A stretch of DNA of 41,864 bases from SIG607 sp045601805 (GTDB lineage Bacteria; Bacillota; Clostridia; Oscillospirales; Acutalibacteraceae): contig JAZSAJ010000020.1 of assembly GCA_045601805.1 (NCBI GenBank), forward strand, positions 1-41,864, in the 5' to 3' direction. Below the pieces are notes generated by a model, which searched no databases, was not told the origin of the DNA, and saw nothing but the letters and a program-made list of their open reading frames with translations. Numbering within the stretch: the stretch's first letter is position 1; each line of letters starts with the position of its first letter. The translations under genes were made by a program, and so were the position numbers. Of the stretch, positions 15,353 through 24,195 are shown in pieces.

Positions 15353-15387
15353 CAAAAAATAGGTCTTCCAAACCGTTTTGGAAGACC
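15353..15387 (-). terminator. Terminator of the PRK06851-like gene
   Basis: GGTCTTCCAAA pairs with TTTTGGAAGACC; on the minus strand it is followed by a T-rich tract. Confidence 0.85.
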
Positions 15388-15393
15388 CTGTTT

Positions 15394-16455
15394 TTAAAAT
15401 AAGTTATCAATAAATTTTTGTGTATAGTTATTAAGCAAATCGTAATTCATTGCTTTAATGTAATGCTCTTCAAGTTGGTCGTGCACCTGCTTGGCTTCGG
15501 TCAAAAGTTTATGTGTTTGGCTTAAAAATGCCGTTTCAAGTTTTTTGTTTAGTGCAATTCGGTTTGCGCTTTTCTTTACCATTTCTTTATTGCAAAACCG
15601 TTCGGCGCGTATTCTTCTTATGGTATCGGTAAATTTAACAAAATCGTTTTCCGAACAAAACGCAACATTTGCTTCGGGCACTATTATATGGTCAATTTTT
15701 TCGCTTGCAAGTATGTGGTTTCGCGCCGTTATTATGTTATACCCGTTGTTTAGCGCAATATCGCGTATTACCGACATCATAATTCCGCTTACCGCAAGTG
15801 TTGGGTCATTTATTATTATCTTTTTTTGGCAAAAACAATCTACTGTATTTGGGTAAAACACGCTTTTTTCGGGCGTTTCACCACTTAAAAAGCAAACTCT
15901 TTCTTTTGCGCGTTTACTGTTTTTAGCAAGGTATCGGTTTGCAAGGTTTGCAGCAAAATGGGCAGCATTTTTAATATCGGCCGCCGCAAGATATATGCTG
16001 AAATTATCTCTTTTAACGCGGCCCAAAGCGTTTAAGCAAACCGATGCTTTTTTATGAAGAGTTTTATTTTTATCAGTTATTTCAATAATTTTGTCGGCAT
16101 TTCTTTTAAGCATTTCCTTGTTCCAAAATTCGCCGAAATTTATTATTTCGGCTTTTACGCCAGGGTAAACAGGGTCTAAAACATGGGGTGAAGTTCCGTC
16201 GGCAATCATTATATTTTGTTCGGGTAAAATTACTGCATCAAGCGAATTGGGATCACTGCTGCAAGGCGCTTTTATAACCGGTTTGTTTAATTCTTCTGCC
16301 CTTTTTGCAACCGCTTTCATAAAGGAAGATTTACCGCAACCCGGGCCTCCTTTTATTATGTAGGTATAAAGATTATCGTCTTTATTATAAAACTTATTAA
16401 GGAAACCTTCGGCTGTATTTGCCCCTAAAAAAATATACGGTGTACCGTTTAGCAT
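15394..16455 (-). CDS. P-loop ATPase-like protein with internal duplication (PRK06851-like)
   Basis: 353 residues. A Walker A motif GGPGCGKSS lies at 36-44. The segment after it (LDAVILPEQNIMI, 72-84) is echoed in the second half (IDHIIVPEANVAF, 254-266), and the first P-loop region aligns with IIINDPTLAVSGIM (213-226). This shows two tandem NTPase-like halves, the second having lost its P-loop. It resembles a family found in spore-forming Firmicutes and labelled only as ATPase. The role is unknown; a nucleotide-dependent switch or chaperone is possible. Monocistronic, with its own terminator; ribosome site AAAGGGG. Confidence 0.75.
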   Translation of the reverse strand: MLNGTPYIFLGANTAEGFLNKFYNKDDNLYTYIIKGGPGCGKSSFMKAVAKRAEELNKPVIKAPCSSDPNSLDAVILPEQNIMIADGTSPHVLDPVYPGVKAEIINFGEFWNKEMLKRNADKIIEITDKNKTLHKKASVCLNALGRVKRDNFSIYLAAADIKNAAHFAANLANRYLAKNSKRAKERVCFLSGETPEKSVFYPNTVDCFCQKKIIINDPTLAVSGIMMSVIRDIALNNGYNIITARNHILASEKIDHIIVPEANVAFCSENDFVKFTDTIRRIRAERFCNKEMVKKSANRIALNKKLETAFLSQTHKLLTEAKQVHDQLEEHYIKAMNYDLLNNYTQKFIDNLF

Positions 16456-16508
16456 ATTTCTATCCCCTTTATATATTATCTTTTATATTTTATGATATTA
16501 AATAGGTT

Positions 16509-16537
16509 TTGACACCGACACTTTTTTATGTTAAAAT
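16509..16537 (+). promoter_or_regulatory. Promoter of rnpB
   Basis: TTGACA, 17 bases, TAAAAT, placing the start at the first base of the RNA (16544). Confidence 0.85.
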
Positions 16538-16543
16538 ACCATT

Positions 16544-16874
16544 GCGAGTTTGCCAAACGGCTGCGCACACTTTTTTGTGTGTGAGGAAAGTCCGAGCCCC
16601 ACAGAGCAGGATAGCGGCTAACCGCCGCCGAGGGCGACCTTAGAGATAGTGCAACAGAGATATACCGCCGTTTTTACGGTAAGGGTGGAAAGGGGAGGTA
16701 AGAGCTCACCGGATTTGTGGAGACACAAATGCCCTGTAAACCTTATCCGGAGCAACACTGACTGCGACAATACACTTGCTCGGTGTGTCGCGAAAAGTGG
16801 CTTGAGCGTATAAGCAATTATGCGCCTAGATAGATAGTCGTTTAAAACAGAACTCGGCTTACAGGCAAACTCGC
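16544..16874 (+). ncRNA. rnpB: RNase P RNA (bacterial, probably class A)
   Basis: Catalytic RNA that removes tRNA 5' leaders. Ends GCGAGTTTGCC and GGCAAACTCGC pair to form P1. Universal segments appear in order: GAGGAAAGTCCGAGC, CACAGAGCAGG, GATAGTGCAACAGAGA, GGTAAGGGTGGAAAGGGG, GAGCTCACCGG, and ACAGAACTCGGCTTACAGGC near the 3' end. About 331 nt. The class assignment is from general layout and less sure than the identity. No terminator follows; proB begins 25 bases later. Confidence 0.95.
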
Positions 16875-16899
16875 ATATATACAATGGGGGAATAAAAAA

Positions 16900-17667
16900 A
16901 TGAGAATAGTTATAAAGGTTGGTACTTCTACTTTGGCTCATTCAACAGGGCTTATTAACATTCGCCACATTGAGTCACTATGCAAAGTTATTTCCGATAT
17001 TAAAAATATGGGTAACGAAATTGTGTTTGTGTCTTCGGGCGCTATTGGTATGGGTGTTGGTAAACTTAAACTAAAAAAACGCCCCGACGATTTGGCGGGT
17101 AAACAAGCAGCCGCCGCAGTTGGCCAGTGCGAACTTATGTATACATACGATAAACTTTTTTCGCAATATAACCACACATCTGCCCAACTTTTAATAACCG
17201 ATGACGATGTTGCGGTAAACGAACGCAAACAAAACTTTGTTAATACCCTTTCGCGCCTTTTGGAACTTGATGTTATTCCCATTATTAACGAAAACGACAC
17301 CGTTGCCACTCACCAAATTGTTTTGGGTGACAATGATACTTTAAGCGCAATAGTTGCATCTGCCGTAAATGCTGATTTACTTATTATACTTTCGGACATT
17401 GACGGACTGTATGACGCTGACCCACGAAAGAACAAAGGCGCAAAACTTATTCCCATTGTAGAAGAAATTGATGAAAAAATTGTGGCTTTGGGCGGTTCAG
17501 CCGGGTCAAGTCTTGGCACAGGAGGAATGGCAACAAAAATTAAAGCCGCACAAATTGCAACAAAAATTGGTTGCGATACAATTATTGCTTCGGGCGAAGA
17601 CAGCAATATTCTTTATGATATTGTTGAAGGCAAACAAATTGGTACTAAATTTTTAGGAAAGCGTTGA
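16900..17667 (+). CDS. proB: Glutamate 5-kinase
   Basis: Phosphorylates glutamate in the first step of proline synthesis. The amino-acid-kinase fold shows KVGTST (6-11), FVSSGAIGMG, IPIINENDTV, GDNDTLSAIVA and GTGGMATKIKAA. At 255 residues it lacks the C-terminal PUA domain of E. coli ProB, a common short form. First gene of proB-proA-proC-GDSL, with gaps of 3 to 4 bases. Its ribosome site (GGGGG) lies only about 15 bases past rnpB, so it has no obvious promoter of its own and is probably read from the rnpB transcript or a promoter inside rnpB. Confidence 0.96.
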   Translation: MRIVIKVGTSTLAHSTGLINIRHIESLCKVISDIKNMGNEIVFVSSGAIGMGVGKLKLKKRPDDLAGKQAAAAVGQCELMYTYDKLFSQYNHTSAQLLITDDDVAVNERKQNFVNTLSRLLELDVIPIINENDTVATHQIVLGDNDTLSAIVASAVNADLLIILSDIDGLYDADPRKNKGAKLIPIVEEIDEKIVALGGSAGSSLGTGGMATKIKAAQIATKIGCDTIIASGEDSNILYDIVEGKQIGTKFLGKR

Positions 17668-17671
17668 TTAT

Positions 17672-18904
17672 ATGACAACCTTAGAAATTTTAAGCGCGGC
17701 AAAAAACTGCTGTGCAGACATAATGACGGCAACAAGCGAAAAAAAGAACCTTGCCCTTAAATTTATGGCAGAAGCGTTGCTTAACAATGCCGATAATATT
17801 TTGTTATCTAACCAAGAAGATATGCTTAGTGCCAAAGGCGTTATTAGTGACGTTATGTTAGACAGATTATGTTTAACAAAAGAACGCATAACTGCAATGG
17901 CAAACGGTATTTTAGAGGTAGCCGAACTACCCGACCCCGTAGGAAGAGTTATTGAAGAAATTAAGCGTGAAAACGGTCTTATAATAAAAAAGACAAGTGT
18001 TCCGCTTGGGGTTATTGCAATTATTTATGAATCGCGCCCTAACGTTACCTCCGATGCCGCCGCGCTTTGTATTAAAAGCGGTAATGCCTGTGTGTTACGC
18101 TGCGGAAAAGAAGCACACAAAAGCGCAGTCGCTATTGTAAATGCTTTAAAAGAAGGTTTAATTAAAGCAGGTCTTTCAGAAAACACCGTTATGATAGTTG
18201 AAGACACTACGCGTGATTCGGCAAATACCTTAATGACTGCAAACGGGCTTGTTGATTTGCTTATTCCGCGCGGAGGAAAGGGTTTAATTGACGCGTGTGT
18301 TAAAAACGCCACTGTCCCCTGTATTGAAACAGGTACCGGCATTTGCCACATTTATGTTGATGAATATGCTGATTTTAATAAGGCATTGGCAATAATTGAA
18401 AATGCAAAAACTTCTCGGCCATCGGTTTGCAATGCCGCCGAACAACTTATTGTGCACAAAGATATTGCGAACGAATTTTTGCCGTTATTAAAAACAAAAA
18501 TTGGTGACAAGGTAGAGTTTAGAGCAGACGCTACCGCTTCGCTAATTCTTGGTGTAAACAAGGCGAATGACATTGATTTTAAAACCGAGTTTTTAGATTA
18601 CATTTTGGGCGTTCAGGTTGTTGATAATCTTAATAATGCAATTAAAATTATTAGTGAAAATTCCACCCACCACAGCGATGCTATTATTACCGAAAACAGT
18701 GATAACGCGCAGAAATTTGTGTTAAGCGTTGATTCTGCCGCGGTTTATGTAAATGCTTCTACCCGTTTTACCGACGGCGGTGAGTTTGGTTTGGGTTGCG
18801 AAATGGGTATTTCCACCCAAAAACTTCACGCAAGAGGCCCTATGGGTTTAAACGAACTTAACACCTATAAATATGTTATAACAGGAAACGGACAAACAAG
18901 GTGA
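17672..18904 (+). CDS. proA: Glutamate-5-semialdehyde dehydrogenase (gamma-glutamyl phosphate reductase)
   Basis: NADPH-dependent reduction of gamma-glutamyl phosphate, second step of proline synthesis. Aldehyde-dehydrogenase fold of 410 residues with PLGVIAIIYESRPNVTSDAAALC, catalytic Cys253 in SRPSVCNAAEQ, and the C-terminal FGLGCEMGISTQKLHARGPMG block split here as GEFGLGCEMGIS and TQKLHARGPMG. Complete and standard in length. Four bases separate it from proB and four from proC. Confidence 0.96.
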   Translation: MTTLEILSAAKNCCADIMTATSEKKNLALKFMAEALLNNADNILLSNQEDMLSAKGVISDVMLDRLCLTKERITAMANGILEVAELPDPVGRVIEEIKRENGLIIKKTSVPLGVIAIIYESRPNVTSDAAALCIKSGNACVLRCGKEAHKSAVAIVNALKEGLIKAGLSENTVMIVEDTTRDSANTLMTANGLVDLLIPRGGKGLIDACVKNATVPCIETGTGICHIYVDEYADFNKALAIIENAKTSRPSVCNAAEQLIVHKDIANEFLPLLKTKIGDKVEFRADATASLILGVNKANDIDFKTEFLDYILGVQVVDNLNNAIKIISENSTHHSDAIITENSDNAQKFVLSVDSAAVYVNASTRFTDGGEFGLGCEMGISTQKLHARGPMGLNELNTYKYVITGNGQTR

Positions 18905-18908
18905 TTAT

Positions 18909-19712
18909 ATGTATAAATTAGGATTTATTGGCGCAGGTAATATGGGCAGTGCTCTTTTAGCCGCTGCGGCAAAGGGTGTTAATGCCAAAGAAATTGCGGT
19001 TTGCGACCACTTTAACGAAAAAGCCGAAAGTGTTGCTAACACTTACGGCTGTGTTGCTACTAATATTTTGGATATTGCAAAAAACGCAAAATTTATTTTC
19101 CTTGGTGTAAAACCGCAGGTAATGAAAGATATGCTTGGCGAAATAAAAGACATTTTAAGGGAACGAACCGACCGCTTTGTTTTGGTTTCAATGGCGGCAG
19201 GGCTTTCTTTAGAAAAATTGTGTGGTTTTTGCGAAGCCGATTTACCCATTATAAGAATTATGCCAAACACACCCGTTTTGGTGGGTGAAGGTATGATGCT
19301 TTACTGTGCAAATCAAAATGTTACCACCGACGAAACAAATGAATTTTTAAACATAATGAAAAACGGCGGAGAATTCCAAGAGTTAAACGAAGAACTTTTT
19401 GATGCCGGTTGCGCTGTTTCGGGTTGCGGACCTGCTTTTGTTTATATGTTTATAAAAGCACTGATTGATGGCGGCGAAAGTTGCGGTTTAAATAGCGAAG
19501 AGGCAAAAAAACTTGCTTGTCAAACCCTTATTGGCGCGGCAGAAATGGTTATGAATTCAGAAAAAACGCCAAACACTTTAAAAGAAGAAGTTTGTTCCCC
19601 CGGCGGTTGCACTATTGAGGGTGTAAAATCTTTGGAAAAAGATAATTTTGAAGATACAGTAAAAAATGCCGTTATTTCCGCTTACGAAAAAAGCAAAAAA
19701 ATGGGTGGTTAA
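18909..19712 (+). CDS. proC: Pyrroline-5-carboxylate reductase
   Basis: Final step of proline synthesis, reducing pyrroline-5-carboxylate with NAD(P)H. Rossmann motif GAGNMG (residues 7-12), the middle segment IIRIMPNTPVLVGEGM, and the C-terminal signature SCSP-like VCSPGGCTIEGVKSLE are intact. 267 residues, typical. Third gene of the proline operon. Confidence 0.96.
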   Translation: MYKLGFIGAGNMGSALLAAAAKGVNAKEIAVCDHFNEKAESVANTYGCVATNILDIAKNAKFIFLGVKPQVMKDMLGEIKDILRERTDRFVLVSMAAGLSLEKLCGFCEADLPIIRIMPNTPVLVGEGMMLYCANQNVTTDETNEFLNIMKNGGEFQELNEELFDAGCAVSGCGPAFVYMFIKALIDGGESCGLNSEEAKKLACQTLIGAAEMVMNSEKTPNTLKEEVCSPGGCTIEGVKSLEKDNFEDTVKNAVISAYEKSKKMGG

Positions 19713-19715
19713 AAA

Positions 19716-20348
19716 ATGAAAAAGGTTCTTTTAATTGGTGATTCGGTTGCCGATGGTTACCAACAGTTTGTTGGCGAAGCATTCCGGGGTGTTGCCGAAG
19801 TTTTGCGAAACGAAAGCAGTCGTTTTGCGCAATATACTTTGCGCCAAATACCCGATTGGAAAAGAACTCTTAAAGCAGAAGACGCCGACGTTGTTCATTG
19901 GAACACAGGGCTTTGGGATGTTGCTTACATTCAAGACGGTGAAATTTTAACGCCCATTGAAATTTATGAAATGTATATTGAAAGAATTTGCAAACTTTTA
20001 AAATTACAGTTTCCAAAAGCAAAATTTATTTTTGCAACAAGCACTCCCGTTATTGAAAGCCGTTATACGAAAGCGGTTTACCGCAAAAACGAAGATATAA
20101 TTCGTTATAACGAGGTTGCAGTGAAAATTGCGAAAAAACACGGAATGGAAATAAACGACCTTTATTCCATTACCAAAGATTGCGGCGAAGAATACTTTGT
20201 TGATGCTACACATATGTATACAAAACAAGGCGGTGAATTACTTGTAGATGCGGTAATAAGAAGCATTGCACCGCACATTGGCGTTGATGCCGACACACTT
20301 AATTACAAACCCGAATACACCCCGCCAAAATGGTTTTTAGGAGTATAA
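19716..20348 (+). CDS. SGNH/GDSL hydrolase in the proline operon
   Basis: 210 residues without a signal peptide, so cytoplasmic. Block I is GDSVADG with nucleophile Ser10, an Asn lies in HWNTGLWD (residue 63), and block V is DATHMY with Asp163 and His166. It starts 3 bases after proC and is surely co-transcribed with it. A role in proline synthesis is not obvious; it may be an esterase or deacylase for a glycan or small metabolite. Its last codons (LGV, TAA) lie inside the outer arm of the inverted repeat at 20337-20660. Confidence 0.87.
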   Translation: MKKVLLIGDSVADGYQQFVGEAFRGVAEVLRNESSRFAQYTLRQIPDWKRTLKAEDADVVHWNTGLWDVAYIQDGEILTPIEIYEMYIERICKLLKLQFPKAKFIFATSTPVIESRYTKAVYRKNEDIIRYNEVAVKIAKKHGMEINDLYSITKDCGEEYFVDATHMYTKQGGELLVDAVIRSIAPHIGVDADTLNYKPEYTPPKWFLGV

Positions 20349-20660
20349 AAAAGGCACTCTTTCGGGAGTTGCGGTTAGGGATTAATTGGTTTTTCAGATA
20401 AATTTGTATTTTTTCTTGTTGCGAAAACTTGTAAGACACAAAGTATTACTTCGTTTTCACAACTACGAAACCGTTACAAATTTATTCTTATAAAACTGCA
20501 AAGCACCTTAAAAAGATAAATTTTTAGTGGTATAAAAGGCGAAAAGCCGTGGTAACGCTAACGCGTACCGCGGCTTTTTAACACATTAGACCGCAAAAAT
20601 TTACTTTTTAAGGCATTTTATCCCTAACCGCAACTCCCGTGGTGCCTTTTATATTCCTAA
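20337..20660. repeat. 324-bp inverted-repeat element with branched structure
   Basis: Outer arms 20337-20382 and 20620-20660 are inverted copies. They share TTAGGA(G/A)TATAAAA, GGCAC, and a perfect 20-bp block (20363-20382 with 20620-20639). Inside, 20399-20408 pairs with 20475-20484. A second long stem pairs 20506-20515 with 20604-20613 and 20517-20525 with 20595-20603, capped by a 13-bp hairpin (20542-20554 with 20566-20578). The whole folds as a closed multi-arm structure with no credible gene. It spans the space between two convergent genes and includes both stop codons. It is either a MITE-like element or a structured RNA, and may also terminate both transcripts. Confidence 0.75.
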
Positions 20661-21785
20661 TTCATTAAGCAGTTGTTTTACAAAATCGGTTTTTGCTTTC
20701 TGTATTGAAAAGGAACGACTTAATTCCCTTTTTGTTTTTTCGCGGCCCGATTTTGAAAGAACTTTGCCCCATCGGGCTATTTGCATAATAGGTGTTAGCC
20801 ATTTATGTTTTTCTAAAAAGGGATAAAGAATTTTAAGCGAATTATACGGCAGAAACGCCCTCGCAAAAATATACCCCATTTTACCGCCTGTTTTTTGTTG
20901 GCGAACAGCAATTCGGTTTTTAGCGGAGCCAAAAACACCACCTGAGAATATGTATTCTTCCATTATTTTCGTTAGTTTATTATGTTTTTTACCATAAAAC
21001 CAAACATTTATAAGTTGCCAAACTGCATCATAAAACTTAACCAAACCGCTTTTCCCTAAAAGTTCATTAAAAACTTCTTGGTTAATTTCGGTGTTTATTG
21101 TTATTAAAATCAAATCAATAAAAGGTTTTATTCCGCAGCCGCCGCCGACAAAGTGGTAAGCCATATGGGCAATATGATGAAACAAGAAAAATTCGGGTGT
21201 CATTTTATTATCGTTTGTAAAATCCCAAACTTCTTTTAACACATTATCTAATTTTTCAATATTTTCACAAATATTAAAATGCAGTTCAAGGTGAACTTTG
21301 CTTGGCGAAACCAAAGATACATCGTGGTAGTGTTTTTTCCCAATTTGTGTATAACCAAGTTTTTCACAAATATCAGAAACGGCTTTATCAAGGCTGCTTT
21401 CTTTTACCAAAACATCTAAATCACAACTGTTACGCATACAAGGGTCTGGATAAAAATTTCTAATAATCGCGCCCTTTAAAACAATATGGTTTATTTCTTC
21501 ATTTGATAGTAATTCAGTAATTCTTTTAAGTTCATATTCAGAACGCTGATAACGAAAAACTGAATTATACATTTGCTTTTTAAATTCTTCGGGGAAATCA
21601 CCGCTTTTTACCAAACCGCTTTTTTCAAGTGCAAAACCAACCAAATAGCATAAATCATAAACTTTGGCAAGTGTATAAATCGTTTGCACTTCTTCTTCGG
21701 TTGGGGCTATGCCAATTGGAAGTTCTGCGCCAAAAACGGCAAAATTTATTAAATTGAAAAACAGCTCTTTTGCCGTTGTATTCAC
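20649..21785 (-). CDS. Nucleotidyltransferase-fold family protein (PF14907-like)
   Basis: 378 residues. The segment IVLKGAIIRNFYPDP followed by DLD (122-124) is the nucleotidyltransferase metal site, preceded by helical N-terminal sequence. The rest includes HHIAHMAYHF and a basic C-terminus. Such proteins are common in capsule and exopolysaccharide loci, but their substrate is unknown. The start is GTG with GGAGG 7 bases upstream. Last gene of the seven-gene glycan operon. Its final codons (LGI, TAA) fall in the inverted repeat at 20337-20660. Confidence 0.82.
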   Translation of the reverse strand: MNTTAKELFFNLINFAVFGAELPIGIAPTEEEVQTIYTLAKVYDLCYLVGFALEKSGLVKSGDFPEEFKKQMYNSVFRYQRSEYELKRITELLSNEEINHIVLKGAIIRNFYPDPCMRNSCDLDVLVKESSLDKAVSDICEKLGYTQIGKKHYHDVSLVSPSKVHLELHFNICENIEKLDNVLKEVWDFTNDNKMTPEFFLFHHIAHMAYHFVGGGCGIKPFIDLILITINTEINQEVFNELLGKSGLVKFYDAVWQLINVWFYGKKHNKLTKIMEEYIFSGGVFGSAKNRIAVRQQKTGGKMGYIFARAFLPYNSLKILYPFLEKHKWLTPIMQIARWGKVLSKSGREKTKRELSRSFSIQKAKTDFVKQLLNELGI

Positions 21786-21827
21786 AAAACAACCTCCATT
21801 CAGGCAAACACGAATATCCGTGCTTGC

Positions 21828-23027
21828 TTATACTTTCTCAAAAAATGTATCGGGTTTATTGGGGTCAAAACTTTCGTTAGCCCACATAACTGTTACAAGA
21901 TTTTCACTATCGCTTAAATTTATAATGTTATGGGTATAACCGGGTAACATATGTACTGCCTCTATTTTTTCGCCTGAAACATAAAAATCAAGCACTTCAC
22001 CAGTTCCTATTTTTCTTTGTTGAATAAGACCTTTACCGCTTACCACAATAAAAAATTCCCATTTTGTGTTGTGCCAATGTTGACCTTTTGTAATGCCGGG
22101 TTTTGAAATATTTACACTAAACTGACCGCAGTTTTCGGTTTTTAACATTTCGGTAAAAGAGCCGCGGTCATCGGTGTTCATTTTAAGGGGGAATATTGCC
22201 TTTTCTTTGGGCAAATAGGAAAGATAAGTTGAATAAAGTTTTTTAGCAAAACTACCGTACGGAATTTCGGGCATTATTAAACTTTGCGGTTGATTCTTAA
22301 AACTGTTTAAAAGTTCAACAATTTCGCCCAACTTTACCTTATGTGTGGTTTCACAAGCACAGTATTTACCATTTTCGGTTAATACCGTTTCAACACCGTT
22401 AAATTCACAGTGGTGTTCTTTACCGGAAAGTGCCAAAAGCATTTCTTCAACTAAATCATCAATATACAAAAGTTCAAGCAAAACGGTTGGGTCATTTACC
22501 TGAATAGGTAAATCATTTGCAATATTATTACAAAATGTTGCAACCGCGCTATTGTAATTAGGACGGCACCATTTACCAAAAAGGTTAGGAAAACGATAAA
22601 CAAGCACCTTTGCGCCTGTTTCTTTAGCATATTCAAAAAACAGTTCTTCCCCTGCCCTTTTGCTTTTGCCGTATTCGCTTTCGCCAAACCTGCCCGACAA
22701 AGTCGCTTGAATTGAAGAAGCCAACATAACGGGACAGGTATTATTGCACTTTTTGAGTGTGTTTAAAAGAGTACTTGCAAAACCAAAATTGCCCTGCATA
22801 AATTCCGCTTCTTCTTTTGGGCGGTTTACACCCGCGAGGTTAAAAACAAAATTTGCTTTTTGGCAATACACATCCAGCAGTTCTTCTTTGGTGTCAATAT
22901 CGTATTCGTAAATTTCGTCAATAACAATTTCGGGGTGGGTTTTATTTTTACTGTCTTTAATTGTATAAAGATTTGCCACAAGGTTTTTGCCAACAAAACC
23001 CTTTGCGCCGGTTACGAGAATATTCAT
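21828..23027 (-). CDS. capF: UDP-2-acetamido-2,6-dideoxy-hexulose reductase (CapF/FnlB/WbjC type)
   Basis: Second enzyme in UDP-L-FucNAc synthesis. Two domains are visible: an N-terminal short-chain dehydrogenase (ILVTGAKGFVG, then YGKSKRAGEE) and a C-terminal cupin with GQHWHNTKWEFF and a metal-type histidine pair. This fusion is diagnostic of CapF. The ATG at 23027 overlaps the upstream stop as ATGA and has GGAG 9 bases before it, so I preferred it to the longer frame. 399 residues. Confidence 0.9.
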   Translation of the reverse strand: MNILVTGAKGFVGKNLVANLYTIKDSKNKTHPEIVIDEIYEYDIDTKEELLDVYCQKANFVFNLAGVNRPKEEAEFMQGNFGFASTLLNTLKKCNNTCPVMLASSIQATLSGRFGESEYGKSKRAGEELFFEYAKETGAKVLVYRFPNLFGKWCRPNYNSAVATFCNNIANDLPIQVNDPTVLLELLYIDDLVEEMLLALSGKEHHCEFNGVETVLTENGKYCACETTHKVKLGEIVELLNSFKNQPQSLIMPEIPYGSFAKKLYSTYLSYLPKEKAIFPLKMNTDDRGSFTEMLKTENCGQFSVNISKPGITKGQHWHNTKWEFFIVVSGKGLIQQRKIGTGEVLDFYVSGEKIEAVHMLPGYTHNIINLSDSENLVTVMWANESFDPNKPDTFFEKV

Positions 23028-24184
23028 ATATCTTTTCTCCACACCATTTTATTAACAACACCGGTATAACTTTGAATAATTTTTACAACCTTTGTAGAAA
23101 CGTTTTCTTCGGTGTAATCGGGCACAGGAATACCGTAGTCGCCGTTATTATTCATTGCAACAGCAGTTTCAACCGCCTGCACCAAGCCCTTTTCATCAAT
23201 TCCGGCAAGAACAAAACAACCCTTATCAAGCGCTTCTGGGCGTTCTGTTGAAGTCCTAATGCAAACTGCAGGGAACGGACTTCCCACGCTTGTGAAAAAG
23301 CTTGATTCTTCGGGCAAAGTTCCGCTATCGGAAATAACCGCAAAAGCGTTCATTTGCAAACAGTTGTAATCATGAAAACCAAGCGGTTCGTGCTGAATTA
23401 CACGGCTGTCAAGCTTAAAGCCGCTGATTTCTAAACGCTTTTTACTTCTTGGATGGCAAGAATAAAGAATTGGCATATTGTATTTTTCGGCTATTTTATT
23501 TATTGCACCGAACAAACTTGTAAAATTCTTTTCGGTGTCAATATTTTCTTCACGATGAGCCGAAAGAAGAATATATTTGCCCTTTTCAAGGCCAAGTTTT
23601 TTGTGAATGTCACTTGCTTTAATGTTTTCAAGATTATTATGCAAAACTTCGGCCATTGGGCTACCCGTAACATAAGTTCTTTCCTTTGGCAAACCGTTAT
23701 CGGCAAGATAGCGGCGCGCGTGTTCGGAATAGCACAGGTTTACATCGGAAATTATATCAACAATTCGTCTGTTGGTTTCTTCGGGCAAACATTCATCTTT
23801 GCAACGGTTACCCGCTTCCATATGGAAAATTGGTATATGAAGACGCTTTGCACCAATTACCGAAAGGCAAGAGTTAGTATCACCTAATACCAAAACTGCA
23901 TCGGGTTTAATTTCCGCCATTAACTGATAAGATTTAGCAATAATATTGCCCATTGTTTCGCCTAAATCAGCACCAACCGCATTTAAATAAACATCGGGGT
24001 CGGCAAGGCCTAAATCTTTAAAGAAAACGCCGTTTAAATTATAATCATAATTTTGACCTGTGTGGGCAAGAATAGTATCAAAATATTCTCGGCACTTGTT
24101 TATTACTGCCGCAAGGCGAATTATTTCAGGGCGAGTCCCAACAATAATAAGCAGTTTTAGTTTGCCGTTATCTTTAAAATTCAT
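23024..24184 (-). CDS. fnlC: UDP-sugar 2-epimerase (CapG/FnlC/WbjD type)
   Basis: Non-hydrolysing UDP-GlcNAc 2-epimerase family, 386 residues: VGTRPEIIRLA, LVLGDTNSCLSV, FHMEAGNRC, PEETNRRIVD, and SDSGTLPEES. In this context it most likely makes the last step, giving UDP-L-FucNAc from the talo isomer, rather than UDP-ManNAc. The Cys-rich GNRCKDECLPEE variation is typical of this branch. Ribosome site GAGGTG. Four-base overlap with capF. Confidence 0.9.
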   Translation of the reverse strand: MNFKDNGKLKLLIIVGTRPEIIRLAAVINKCREYFDTILAHTGQNYDYNLNGVFFKDLGLADPDVYLNAVGADLGETMGNIIAKSYQLMAEIKPDAVLVLGDTNSCLSVIGAKRLHIPIFHMEAGNRCKDECLPEETNRRIVDIISDVNLCYSEHARRYLADNGLPKERTYVTGSPMAEVLHNNLENIKASDIHKKLGLEKGKYILLSAHREENIDTEKNFTSLFGAINKIAEKYNMPILYSCHPRSKKRLEISGFKLDSRVIQHEPLGFHDYNCLQMNAFAVISDSGTLPEESSFFTSVGSPFPAVCIRTSTERPEALDKGCFVLAGIDEKGLVQAVETAVAMNNNGDYGIPVPDYTEENVSTKVVKIIQSYTGVVNKMVWRKDI

Positions 24185-24195
24185 TATTTAACACC

